Part shown: in pieces, positions 40,926 through 49,630 of the stretch
Layout of the letters: every line of letters starts with the position of its first letter
Position numbering within the stretch: position 1 is the first letter of the stretch
Assembly (NCBI GenBank): GCA_018402445.1
Contig: JAGYIT010000011.1
Location: forward strand, 1-64,000
Direction of reading: 5' to 3'
DNA length: 64,000 nt
Origin: Akkermansiaceae bacterium
GTDB lineage: Bacteria; Verrucomicrobiota; Verrucomicrobiia; Verrucomicrobiales; Akkermansiaceae
The notes under the pieces: model-generated
What the model was told of the DNA's origin: nothing
What the model saw: only the letters and a program-made list of their open reading frames with translations
Database searches by the model: none
Position numbers and translations under genes: made by a program

Positions 40926-43127
40926 CTATTTCCCGTGAATCGTGGAATGGACATCACCGTTGATCACCTCGCCATCCTCATCCTCAAGGTCATATCCGAT
41001 CTTGAGCGACATGGCAGGCTTCATCCCTTCGAGGACGAGTTCCACCGTCTTTCCGTCGTCCGAAAGCTTCGCCGACTCCACCTTCACGGTATCGCGATTG
41101 CGATGTTTCTTGGACTCCGCCGCGAGCGCCTTTTCACGCGCCGCCGTGTCCGGAGCATCCACGGAAAACTCGCCTGATCCATACTGCGGGCCGCGCACGT
41201 AGTCCCAGCGCTGCACGGAATAGCTCGCCGCATCCTCGACCAGTTCGGCGTCGAGTTTTACGGGGAAAGTCAGCGTCACGCCCTTTTCCGTGTATCCCAA
41301 CTTCTCTGGTAGCGTCGGGGCGACTTCGGCGATGTGGCGCACGCGCTGGAACGCGCCTTCGGACGCGGCGTTCGTCTGCCAACCGCGGAAGCCGATCACA
41401 TACAAGGAGCTGTCCGGATGGAAGCGCGCCCGCATCGCGGAGGAGCGGAGCTGGATCGGCAGTTTCACAACGCCAGCCTGCGGCTTGCCATTCCCCTCCA
41501 CGGGCAGCACGCGGTAAATACTAGATTTCCCGTAGGAGAGGTGGAGCATCTCACCGGCCATGAGGCCGAACTTCGCATTCTCCGGCACCCAGACCTGGGA
41601 AGCCCCCGAGTTGTCCACGTCCATCGGCAAATAAACCAGCGGCGCGGTGTAGGGTGCATCGGTCAGCGATTGACGTGTCTGCTCGGTTCCGAAAAACGCG
41701 GGCGTGTCGCCGGCCTTGACGAAGTTGACCTTGCAGCAGGGCTGCCACGTCCCTTCGTTCTCGCCCGTGGTGATCTCGCCGTTCGGCCCCACGCCCACCC
41801 CGCCCGGAGCGCGCAGCCCGGTGGCGATCACCTCGAACTTTTTGCCGTCGGGAGAAATTTTCGCCACGATGCCATGATGCGGCAGGATGGGATCGAAATT
41901 CCGCCCGCCACCCTTCACCGGGCCGCCCTTGGAGAAATAGAAATTGCCTTCCTTGTCGGTCTGCAAGTCGAAGGCGAACTCATGGAAGTTCGGAGATATA
42001 AGGACGTCGCGGTTGAAGACCTTGTAATAGTCCGTTTCGCCGTCGCCGTCTAAGTCGATGAGCTGCGTGATCTGGTCGCGCCCGTTCACATGGATGATGC
42101 CGCCCACCACTTGCAGCCCTAGCGTTTCGAAAAGCCCCGAGGCGATGCGCCGCCATTTCAACTCCTTCCAATCGCCCGCCAGACCGCTGACAGTCCATAC
42201 GTCGCCGTTCCAGGAGGAAACGGCGGCTGTGTTCTCGTCGATGAAATCGAAGCCGCCGAAACGGATGTTTGCTCCCCACGGATTATTGACGGGGAGCGTG
42301 ATAGCATCGGTGGCGTAGGGCTTTTTGGTGTCGCCGGAAATTTCGCCGGTCGTCGTTACGGTCTCCGTCCAGATGCCCGGCCCGCCGGAAGTGAGCGCCT
42401 TGAAATCGGGTTTATCGGCGGGCACAGGATCGCCGCCCCGCGCGAACGCGAGCTGCGCGAAGAGTTCGCCGTCACCCTTCGGCACTTTCGCAAGCAACCT
42501 GTTTCCTTCCACAACGACTTCCATACCCTGCGCAAGATGCCGGAGCCCGCTTTCCGCAACGGCAGCCTTCTCATCCGCGAGGAGCAGGGTCAGGGCTTCC
42601 TTGCGTGTCCCGAAGCGGAACGAACGCGTCACCGAACCGTCTTTCGCCGCGAGCGTCTCAAGAACCTCGGTTCCGTTGACCGTATAACTCAGCGTGATCG
42701 TCCGGCCATGCCGGTAATGGCCGGTGAAATCGCCATGCGGCATGTCGCCGTAGCCTTTGATCTCGCGCCTGTCTTCGAAAGAGCCTTCCGCATCCGCCCA
42801 TCCGTAGCCGGTGGCGGTGGAAAGCAGGGCATCCTTGTTGCCGTGGGTCACCAGCGTCCCGTGCGCCCCCGTCCATGGCGTTCCACCCCACTCCACGCTG
42901 CCTTTGTAAAAGGTAACAAGCCGCAGCGTCTCGGTATCGAACAGCGCCCGCCAGCCATCGCCAAGATCCAGCGAAATGCCCTTGATCGCGCCCACCCGTT
43001 TCTTCCCCTCAAAATAATCGCCGAAGGTGTTCATCCACGCCGGCCCCAAGTCCATCTTGTGAAACCATTTCTCCTTGGCTATTGCGAGGGGTGCGAGCAG
43101 GGCGATGAAAACGATCGGTAATTTCAT
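40926..43127 (-). CDS. secreted DUF6797/PQQ-dehydrogenase-like protein
   Basis: A 733-residue exported protein (signal MKLPIVFIALLAPLAIA). The N-terminal half resembles the DUF6797 domain found with multihaem cytochromes in Verrucomicrobia and Planctomycetes. The middle has a beta-propeller of the sorbosone/glucose dehydrogenase type (RIASGLFETLGLQVVGGIIH, GRDQITQLIDLDGDGETDYY, GLRAPGGVGVGPNGEITTGE and GASQVWVPENAKFGLMAGEM). It could oxidise a sugar or other alcohol and pass electrons to the adjacent pentahaem protein. Substrate is unknown. The frame is intact, unlike its partner. Confidence 0.82.
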   Translation of the reverse strand: MKLPIVFIALLAPLAIAKEKWFHKMDLGPAWMNTFGDYFEGKKRVGAIKGISLDLGDGWRALFDTETLRLVTFYKGSVEWGGTPWTGAHGTLVTHGNKDALLSTATGYGWADAEGSFEDRREIKGYGDMPHGDFTGHYRHGRTITLSYTVNGTEVLETLAAKDGSVTRSFRFGTRKEALTLLLADEKAAVAESGLRHLAQGMEVVVEGNRLLAKVPKGDGELFAQLAFARGGDPVPADKPDFKALTSGGPGIWTETVTTTGEISGDTKKPYATDAITLPVNNPWGANIRFGGFDFIDENTAAVSSWNGDVWTVSGLAGDWKELKWRRIASGLFETLGLQVVGGIIHVNGRDQITQLIDLDGDGETDYYKVFNRDVLISPNFHEFAFDLQTDKEGNFYFSKGGPVKGGGRNFDPILPHHGIVAKISPDGKKFEVIATGLRAPGGVGVGPNGEITTGENEGTWQPCCKVNFVKAGDTPAFFGTEQTRQSLTDAPYTAPLVYLPMDVDNSGASQVWVPENAKFGLMAGEMLHLSYGKSSIYRVLPVEGNGKPQAGVVKLPIQLRSSAMRARFHPDSSLYVIGFRGWQTNAASEGAFQRVRHIAEVAPTLPEKLGYTEKGVTLTFPVKLDAELVEDAASYSVQRWDYVRGPQYGSGEFSVDAPDTAAREKALAAESKKHRNRDTVKVESAKLSDDGKTVELVLEGMKPAMSLKIGYDLEDEDGEVINGDVHSTIHGK

Positions 43128-43222
43128 GTGGCAAAGTTACGGGCTTAAGCGGCGCTGACTAGCAGAGAAAATCGAAAAATCCGCGCTTCACCTGCTGCGC
43201 GATCTGGCGTTTCATCCGGGGC

Positions 43223-43693
43223 ATGGTTGACATGCTCGTGCGCCTCTACGATTTGCCGGACAGCTCGGAGCTTTACCGCGCGGTCGCCGCGCAGGGCATC
43301 AACCTCCGCCGTGCCCGCGCCTTCGAGAAACATACGCTGGCGAAATTCGCACGGGAATATTTCTCGGAAAAATGGGCCAGCGAGATCGAGGTCGCGATGA
43401 CCCGCCAGCCGGTTTCCTGCTGGATCGCCACCAAGGACAAGTCTGTCCTCGGCTTTTCCTGCTACGAAACCACGCAGCGCGGTTTCTTCGGCCCCACCGG
43501 CGTGATCGAGTCCGCGCGCGGCACCGGCCTCGGCAAGGCCCTGCTTTTCAAGTCCCTCGAATCGCTCCGCGAAATCGGCTACGCCTACGGCATCATCGGC
43601 GGCGTTGGGCCGCGCGAGTTCTATGCAAAAAACTGCGGCGCGATCGAGATCCCCGGCAGCGACCCCGGTGTTTATGCCGACATCCTTCCCTGA
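43223..43693 (+). CDS. GNAT-family acetyltransferase
   Basis: A 156-residue protein. The acetyl-CoA-binding signature is GVIESARGTGLGKALLFKSL (R/Q-x-x-G-x-G/A), with the preceding strand VSCWIATKDKSVLGFSCYE and a final IGGVGPREFYAKNCGA block. Substrate is unknown. It is followed after 8 bp by the ABC-2-like membrane protein, perhaps in one operon. Confidence 0.85.
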   Translation: MVDMLVRLYDLPDSSELYRAVAAQGINLRRARAFEKHTLAKFAREYFSEKWASEIEVAMTRQPVSCWIATKDKSVLGFSCYETTQRGFFGPTGVIESARGTGLGKALLFKSLESLREIGYAYGIIGGVGPREFYAKNCGAIEIPGSDPGVYADILP

Positions 43694-43701
43694 TTTTTTC
43701 C

Positions 43702-44718
43702 GTGGCGATCAGCGAGCAAAACGATCTCCCGGAGCGCTTCGGACCGATGATCGTGAAGGAACTCCGCCAGAGTCTCCGGCGCACCAGCTTCGTCTATCCG
43801 TTCATCTGCATCCATATCTTCGCCACGATCGCGATCTATGCCGAGTTTCAGCTCAACATAGGCGCGGGTTCTGGCGTGCCCGCTGTTCTGGCGTGGGATC
43901 CCAACAAGGTCGGGCCGTTCTGGTGGGTCGCGATGACCGTCTGCGGGCTGCTCATGCCGCTGGCCGGATTTTTCCTGATGCCGCAGGAGATCGAGGAAGG
44001 GAACCACGAACTGCTCCTGCTCACCGCGCTCAACCGCTGGCAGGTCGTCGCGGGGAAATTTCTCATGCTCTGGGGACTCAGCGCACTGACCTTCACCTCG
44101 TTGCTGCCCTATGTGATTATCCGCTATTTCATCGGCGGCATCGAGTGGGGCAGCGAAATCGCCGCAACAGGATCTGTGCTAGCTGCGGCGGCTGTCGTCG
44201 CAGCAGGTTCCATCGCGGCCTCTGGCTTTCCCTCGCTGGCCGCAAAACTCGGGGTCTTCGTCCTCTACATATTCTCCGCGCTCGGCGGAGGCGGCGCGGG
44301 CATGATCGGCGGTGGAATGACTCTCGGTATGAGTTCAACCTCGAAGTGGTCTTGGCTAGGCAGCCTCTTTTACCACATCTCCGCACTCGCCGTAGTGCTC
44401 TGCTACTGCGTGATCGGCCTCCTTGTCGCGCGCTCGCGGCTGCGCCTCGCCATGATGAATTTCGAGCTAAAACCCTCCTCCCTCCTCCTCATCATCATGG
44501 GCCTAGCACCCTTCATCGTCGGCATGGTCGCCGCCTTCACCTGCGGCTTCGGCAGCCTGGCGGGTGTCCTGCTGCTCACCTACCTCGCCTGGAACTCTGA
44601 CCGCACGCCCAAAGCCCCGAAATGGCTCCCCCCTCCCCCGCCGAACATCCCCACGCTGGCAATACCGGGCGAGTCAAACGGCAAAACGATGATCGCGGAG
44701 TCACAGCAGGTGCGCTGA
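43702..44718 (+). CDS. ABC-2-type-like membrane protein
   Basis: A ~338-residue protein with about eight hydrophobic helices. It starts with GTG 43702 or ATG 43747 (MIVKELRQSLRRTSFVYPFI), the usual opening of ABC-2 permease-like proteins. Notable parts are FLMPQEIEEGNHELLLLTAL and NRWQVVAGKFLMLWGLSALT, as in gliding or export-type permeases; a Gly-rich membrane segment (ALGGGGAGMIGGGMTLG) is unusual. The C-terminus is proline-rich and cytoplasmic. No ATPase gene is adjacent, so its partner is unknown. Confidence 0.75.
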   Translation: MAISEQNDLPERFGPMIVKELRQSLRRTSFVYPFICIHIFATIAIYAEFQLNIGAGSGVPAVLAWDPNKVGPFWWVAMTVCGLLMPLAGFFLMPQEIEEGNHELLLLTALNRWQVVAGKFLMLWGLSALTFTSLLPYVIIRYFIGGIEWGSEIAATGSVLAAAAVVAAGSIAASGFPSLAAKLGVFVLYIFSALGGGGAGMIGGGMTLGMSSTSKWSWLGSLFYHISALAVVLCYCVIGLLVARSRLRLAMMNFELKPSSLLLIIMGLAPFIVGMVAAFTCGFGSLAGVLLLTYLAWNSDRTPKAPKWLPPPPPNIPTLAIPGESNGKTMIAESQQVR

Positions 44719-45078
44719 TGTCGCGATTTGATGGTCATGGACCGTCCAGGATTTCGAGGGTGATGTCATGGATGAAAACGAGCAGATATCGCTGGCGAAG
44801 GCCTCGATGCACAAGGCCTAAAGGTGGGATGTTCCCAAAGATTATTCCGCCCGTTCATACCATGGCTTGAAGGCGGCTGCGCACAGATCCAAGGCGTCGA
44901 TAAAAAGCTGCAATACTTTGGCATGGAGCTTGATGCGGCGCTATCCCGCCAACTGAAGCCTAGCTAGCTGTGCCAGCATTTTATCCAGCCGGTTTGTCGC
45001 GAGCCACGGGCGGTGCCATCGAGGAAGAGGAGCTTGAGTCGGATGCGGCGCTTATTGGAAAACAGAAAATCTTGCAGT
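44719..45078. other. gap with no recognised gene
   Basis: No frame gives a known product. Short stretches on the plus strand (about 44760-44970) read as protein-like between stops, so a decayed gene may be present. I cannot name it. Confidence 0.4.
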
Positions 45079-45792
45079 TCAGTTCCGACGGCGGCGGAGG
45101 AGCATCAGGGCACCCAGAGCACCGAGAAGAGCGGAGGAGGGCTCGGGGATGATGCTCACATTGTCGATGAATCCATCATTACCAGCCCCAGCGTCAGCCG
45201 ACCAGAAAAAGGCAATGCCACTTACGTTGGTAAGGGTGGTTCCACTACCTGAGAATGTGAAGTCTGTTCCTGATGCAGTCCCGCCTCCCCGTTGGATAAC
45301 AGACCAGCTATATTTGTCGCCACCGATTGCTGCGGATAACGTGAAATCATAGATCGTATTGTCAGTGTAACCAACAGTTCCTTGCGTGAAATCGCTACCG
45401 CCATCGTTCAAAAAAAGAGTCGAGGTGTTACTGTCATCGAATTTGAGCGTAATGATGTTTGTTTGATTGTTCGATTTAAGTCCCAAGAGATTCACGCCGA
45501 TCTCGTTGAAGTTACCGCTACCACCCAGCCCTTTGATGCTCCATGTGGCGGTTACCGTTCCACTGGTGATCGCGGAAAAATTTCGCACTAAACTCGAAGT
45601 CCCAAATAGAGCTCCGGCATGGTTTCCAGAGATGACGTTGCCACCAACGAAGCCACCGCTGCCACCGGCTGTCCAATCGTTCGACCAACCTGATCCCCCA
45701 GTTAAAGAGTTTGATTCAAAGTCATCAACAATGGTGGCAGAGTGCACCGATGTGACGGTTATCAACACGAGTATGGAGCTATTGAGTTTCAT
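45079..45792 (-). CDS. PEP-CTERM sorting-domain protein
   Basis: A 237-residue exported protein. The signal peptide is MKLNSSILVLITVTSVHSA. The mature part is Ser/Thr/Gly-rich with a jelly-roll-like strand pattern (DDFESNSLTGGSGWSNDW, GTVTATWSIKGLGG, YSWSVIQRGG). It ends IPEPSSALLGALGALMLL with RRRRN, a canonical PEP-CTERM anchor. It should be processed by an exosortase encoded elsewhere. A role in surface or floc matrix is a family-level guess. It lies next to the glucan locus but on its own. The leader at 45800-45910 is AT-rich. Confidence 0.88.
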   Translation of the reverse strand: MKLNSSILVLITVTSVHSATIVDDFESNSLTGGSGWSNDWTAGGSGGFVGGNVISGNHAGALFGTSSLVRNFSAITSGTVTATWSIKGLGGSGNFNEIGVNLLGLKSNNQTNIITLKFDDSNTSTLFLNDGGSDFTQGTVGYTDNTIYDFTLSAAIGGDKYSWSVIQRGGGTASGTDFTFSGSGTTLTNVSGIAFFWSADAGAGNDGFIDNVSIIPEPSSALLGALGALMLLRRRRN

Positions 45793-45918
45793 TCTTTAAG
45801 TGGGTTTCTGTAGATTGACTTGAACTTGCGGGCTTTTTAAAATTCTGAGCATTATGGTTATGTAAGCTAGAGGTAGTGCGGTTTAACAAAAATAAAAAAA
45901 ATTTAAAGTTACTCTGGG

Positions 45919-47772
45919 TCAATGCCCCGAGCACCCGATTTCTAGCAGCAGGGCCGAGCAGGGAGGGAGATCTGGGAGGGTGATTCCATCAACATCAAGA
46001 GATTCACGGGAAGTGGAGCCTGCCCATGAGGAGGCCAGTTTGTCGGAAAAATGCCAAGTTTCGATCTCGCTGCGGCCAAGGAAGATTCTCGCGTTTTGAG
46101 GAATTTGTATTTTCACGCCATGCAGGGTCTCCGAACCGTGGAAGTTAGCAACCACAAGGAAGGCCTGACCGCTTTCTCTGTCGTGGCGGAGGAAGGTGTA
46201 GAGCCAGTGACCGGATGCGGATTCGTCCCTCACCCTGCCGAAGGCGGGATTGGCGTTATTTGCGTGGTTCAACCCATAAAAATCTCCTCTTGTGAAAGCC
46301 TTGGCTTGGGTGGTACGAATCAGCTTCCCATACCATGCGCGTAGGGATTTCTGCTCGGCGCTGAGCTTCCCACCATCGAATTTTCCATCGTTCACCCATT
46401 TCGTAAACTCCGGCATCGACCAGTAATCGAAGATCGAGGTGCGGGCGTCGTCCCCGCCGAAGCCTTCCACGCCCTCCGCGGGTTCGCCGACCTCCTGGCC
46501 GTTGTAGAGCATGACTGGGCCGCGGCCCATGGCGAAGAGAACGGCGGAAACCGGCTTACCGACCGATATCCCGTGGCCACCCCACTCGCGCGGGTTGGCG
46601 AGGCGGACTTCATCGTGGTTTTCAGAATAGCGGAGGGATTTGTGAAAGCGCTCGCCGGTGAAAGTGAGCGGGTCGAGGTCGTTGGTCCATTTGTCCGCCT
46701 TGTAGAGATCAGCGAGGAGGTCGTAGCTAGGGTCATCATAAACAGCGTCGAAGCCCGCGCCGAGAAGAGCGTCGAGGACGTGGCCTTCGGTGAGTTTCAT
46801 TGGGTCGTTGTCGTATGCTTCGGCGCAGAAGAACACGGCGGGATCGCGGGTGCGGCAGCGTTTTACCGCCCACTTCCAAAACTCTATGGGCACCATATGA
46901 GCCATATCACAGCGGAAACCATCAATACCCATTGCCTGCCAATATGCCAGCACCTCGTCCATGATGCGCCAAGTTTTCGGGACATCCGCAGGTTCCGCGT
47001 TAGGGCCGGGAAGGTGCGAGGTGTCGCGCCCGCTAGTGAAGTCATGGCCGTAGTTGAGTTTCACCGTCTCATACCAGTCGCTGAGCGCGGGCCTATTGGA
47101 AACGACGTTGTTTCCGGTAACGCGTGCTTGATCTTTTTCGGGAAGGAATATCCCGTCGCAGCCTGGCGTGTGGGAAGTTGGCAAGACGAGCCCCCCCTCG
47201 TCTTGCTGGAGATAGAAGAAGGAATTATCGCGGTGAAAAAACTCGCCGCGCCGATCGCCCTCACCAAACGAGAGGTCAGGTCGAACATCCGAAGCGTAGG
47301 AGCGAGCGACATGGTTGGGCACAAAGTCAATGAGCACTCGCAGTCCCTCCGCCTCGCAGCGCGCGAGCAGGGCTTTGAACTCGTCCATACGCTTTGCGGG
47401 AACTACGGCGTAGTCCGGACTGACGTCGAAGTAATCCCGGATGGCATAAGGGCTGCCCGCCACGCCTTTTAGGATGTCCGGATCATCTGCTGGGATACGC
47501 GGCCAGTTGGTGCCACTGGCCTGCTCAAGAACGCCGGTGAGCCAGACGTGGGTGAAGCCCATTTCCTTGATCGAAGCGAGCGCGACAGGGGTGATGTGGG
47601 CAAATTTTCCGCAGCCGTTTTCCTCCAGCGTGCCGTTGGTTTTGCGGGTCTCGTTGGTGTTGCCGAAAGTGCGCACAAGGAGTTGGTAAATCACCGCGCG
47701 CGGGGGGGGCTCTTCCGCATGTAGTTCGGAAGCTATTGCTGCTCCGAAAAGAACGCAGGATAGGATTCTCAT
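45919..47772 (-). CDS. secreted GH13 alpha-amylase
   Basis: A 617-residue GH13 enzyme with a signal peptide (MRILSCVLFGAAIASELHA). The catalytic triad is visible: nucleophile Asp in GIDGFRCDMAHM, acid/base Glu in AVFFCAEAYDND, and the transition-state Asp in RYSENHDEVRLA. Early strands have GFTHVWLTGVLEQ and VLIDFVPNHVARSY. A C-terminal beta domain follows. It would hydrolyse alpha-1,4-glucan in the periplasm or outside. ATG 47772 is preferred because it begins the signal peptide. It lies 13 bp after the MFS carrier gene, so the two are probably one operon. Confidence 0.9.
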   Translation of the reverse strand: MRILSCVLFGAAIASELHAEEPPPRAVIYQLLVRTFGNTNETRKTNGTLEENGCGKFAHITPVALASIKEMGFTHVWLTGVLEQASGTNWPRIPADDPDILKGVAGSPYAIRDYFDVSPDYAVVPAKRMDEFKALLARCEAEGLRVLIDFVPNHVARSYASDVRPDLSFGEGDRRGEFFHRDNSFFYLQQDEGGLVLPTSHTPGCDGIFLPEKDQARVTGNNVVSNRPALSDWYETVKLNYGHDFTSGRDTSHLPGPNAEPADVPKTWRIMDEVLAYWQAMGIDGFRCDMAHMVPIEFWKWAVKRCRTRDPAVFFCAEAYDNDPMKLTEGHVLDALLGAGFDAVYDDPSYDLLADLYKADKWTNDLDPLTFTGERFHKSLRYSENHDEVRLANPREWGGHGISVGKPVSAVLFAMGRGPVMLYNGQEVGEPAEGVEGFGGDDARTSIFDYWSMPEFTKWVNDGKFDGGKLSAEQKSLRAWYGKLIRTTQAKAFTRGDFYGLNHANNANPAFGRVRDESASGHWLYTFLRHDRESGQAFLVVANFHGSETLHGVKIQIPQNARIFLGRSEIETWHFSDKLASSWAGSTSRESLDVDGITLPDLPPCSALLLEIGCSGH

Positions 47773-47785
47773 AATTCGATAGGGT

Positions 47786-49480
47786 TCAGGTTTCCGTTTC
47801 GTCGCCAACAATTAGGGTGGCGACGGAGGCGATGGCCATCGAGACCCCACCAGCTAGCACCGCTTTCATTGCATCGCCGCCGAGCATTGAGTCTACGAGT
47901 TTTCCGAGGGCGACGGCTGCGAGAATCTGTGGCAGGACGATGAAAAAATTGAAGACTCCCATGTAGAATCCCATCTTGTGGCCAGGGATTACGTTAGCGA
48001 GCATCGCGTAGGGCATGGAGAGTATGGAGGCCCAGGCCACGCCGACGCCGGTCATTGAGAGCAGGAGGAGGGCCGGTTGTTCCACCACGTAGGCGGAGGC
48101 TAGACCGCCCGCCCCTATCGCGAGGCAGACCAGATGGATCCGCTTGGCGGCAAGGAAGCGTGTCAACCAGAGCAGGACAAAGGCAAATCCGAACGCGACT
48201 AGGTTGTAGGCGGAGAAGCAAACCCCACCCCACGCCGTACCTTCCTGGTAGCGGCGGGCGGATGCCAAGGCTTCCTGCAAACGAGACGCCGCATCCCCGA
48301 CGCCAGGAGAATCTGGCGCGCTGACCTGATAGGCAGCGAGCGCTAGGGCGAAACTTTGCACCATTGGGCTCTCTGTCTCGTTTTTGCTAGGCGGTGTTTT
48401 GTTTCCAGCGGCCTCGCTAATCAAAGTCGCCAGGATTTCCGTATCAATCCGTTCGCCCGGATCAGGATCTGGCGGGCTAAGGCCAAACATCTGGAACATG
48501 CCTCCATACCATGGTTTCGGCGCGCGGGCCGCGCCTGCTTCGACCGCGAGTTCCCACTTCTTCGCTTCATAAGCTCTCGCAAGGGTCGCGGCTGGAGCCA
48601 GCCAGCCCATATCTACCTGCGCCCGCGCGGCGTCGTCCTGCAGGCCGAGCGGTATGCCGCCGAACACTTTTTTCCCGACCGCCGGCACGAAGTAAATCCA
48701 CATACTGAAGAGGGCTAGCCAAGTGAAGAACTGCACCACCGAGAGTTGTTTCATCGCCGTGGGCATGGAGCCGATACCTTGGAAAATCTCGCGAAAAGCA
48801 TTTCCGAGCCCCGAGTGCATGCGTTTCATACGTTTGAATTCCTCCATATCCGCCGGAGGGTATTCACGAGTGGTCAGGATGGTGACGAGCACTGCCGCGA
48901 AGAACACGCCCGCGCCGATATAGAACGCCAGCTTCACCGCCGGCGGGATCGGACTCTCGACGGTGGCCTCCTTGCTGACACCGAAGCCATTCGTCAGAAT
49001 AAAGGGTAGCGCCGAGGAAAGGACTGCGCCAAGGCCGATGAGCAGGCTCTGCATCGCGAAGCCCCTTTTCCTCTGGTCTTTGGGCAGCATGTCCCCGACA
49101 AAAGCACGGAACGGCTCCATGCTCACGTTCACCGAGGCATCGAGGATCCACAGGAGACCCGCAGCCACCCACAGCGAGGGAGAGTTGGGCATTGCGATGA
49201 GCGCCAAGCTCGACAACAGCGCCCCGACCAAGAAATATGGGCGCCGCCGCCCGAGACGCGTCCATGTCCGGTCGCTGTAGTAGCCGACGATTGGCTGGAC
49301 GATCAAGCCGGTGAGCGGCGCCGCCAGCCAAAGGATGGGAATGTCTTTTTCATCGGCTCCGAGGAACTGATAGATCGACGACATGTTCGCCATCTGCAGA
49401 CCCCATCCGAACTGGATGCCGAGAAAGCCGAAGGACATGTTCCATATTTGCCAAAACGAGAGGCGGGGTTTTTCATTCAT
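47786..49480 (-). CDS. MFS sugar transporter (SLC45/sucrose-type)
   Basis: A 564-residue carrier with about 12 membrane segments. Family signs are SFGFLGIQFGWGLQMANMS at the start, PLTGLIVQPIVGYYSDRTW and the RLGRRRPYF loop typical of SLC45/GPH-like glucoside carriers. An unusually long loop of about 130 residues (roughly 295-425) lies between membrane segments 7 and 8. Given the adjoining amylase gene, maltose or maltodextrin import is the likely role. Divergent from the second GH13 gene. Confidence 0.87.
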   Translation of the reverse strand: MNEKPRLSFWQIWNMSFGFLGIQFGWGLQMANMSSIYQFLGADEKDIPILWLAAPLTGLIVQPIVGYYSDRTWTRLGRRRPYFLVGALLSSLALIAMPNSPSLWVAAGLLWILDASVNVSMEPFRAFVGDMLPKDQRKRGFAMQSLLIGLGAVLSSALPFILTNGFGVSKEATVESPIPPAVKLAFYIGAGVFFAAVLVTILTTREYPPADMEEFKRMKRMHSGLGNAFREIFQGIGSMPTAMKQLSVVQFFTWLALFSMWIYFVPAVGKKVFGGIPLGLQDDAARAQVDMGWLAPAATLARAYEAKKWELAVEAGAARAPKPWYGGMFQMFGLSPPDPDPGERIDTEILATLISEAAGNKTPPSKNETESPMVQSFALALAAYQVSAPDSPGVGDAASRLQEALASARRYQEGTAWGGVCFSAYNLVAFGFAFVLLWLTRFLAAKRIHLVCLAIGAGGLASAYVVEQPALLLLSMTGVGVAWASILSMPYAMLANVIPGHKMGFYMGVFNFFIVLPQILAAVALGKLVDSMLGGDAMKAVLAGGVSMAIASVATLIVGDETET

Positions 49481-49630
49481 GGATTTACGGAAAAATGGGT
49501 TTATGAAAAACCTCTTATATATGTCGGTGTTGAGGTGCGGGTTTAGTCCGATTCCTCTCCCGTCTGTGGAAAAATAGATCGGAAATCGTGGAATGTGCCA
49601 ACCCTATCGTGTTTCGCAACATCTAGAGAT

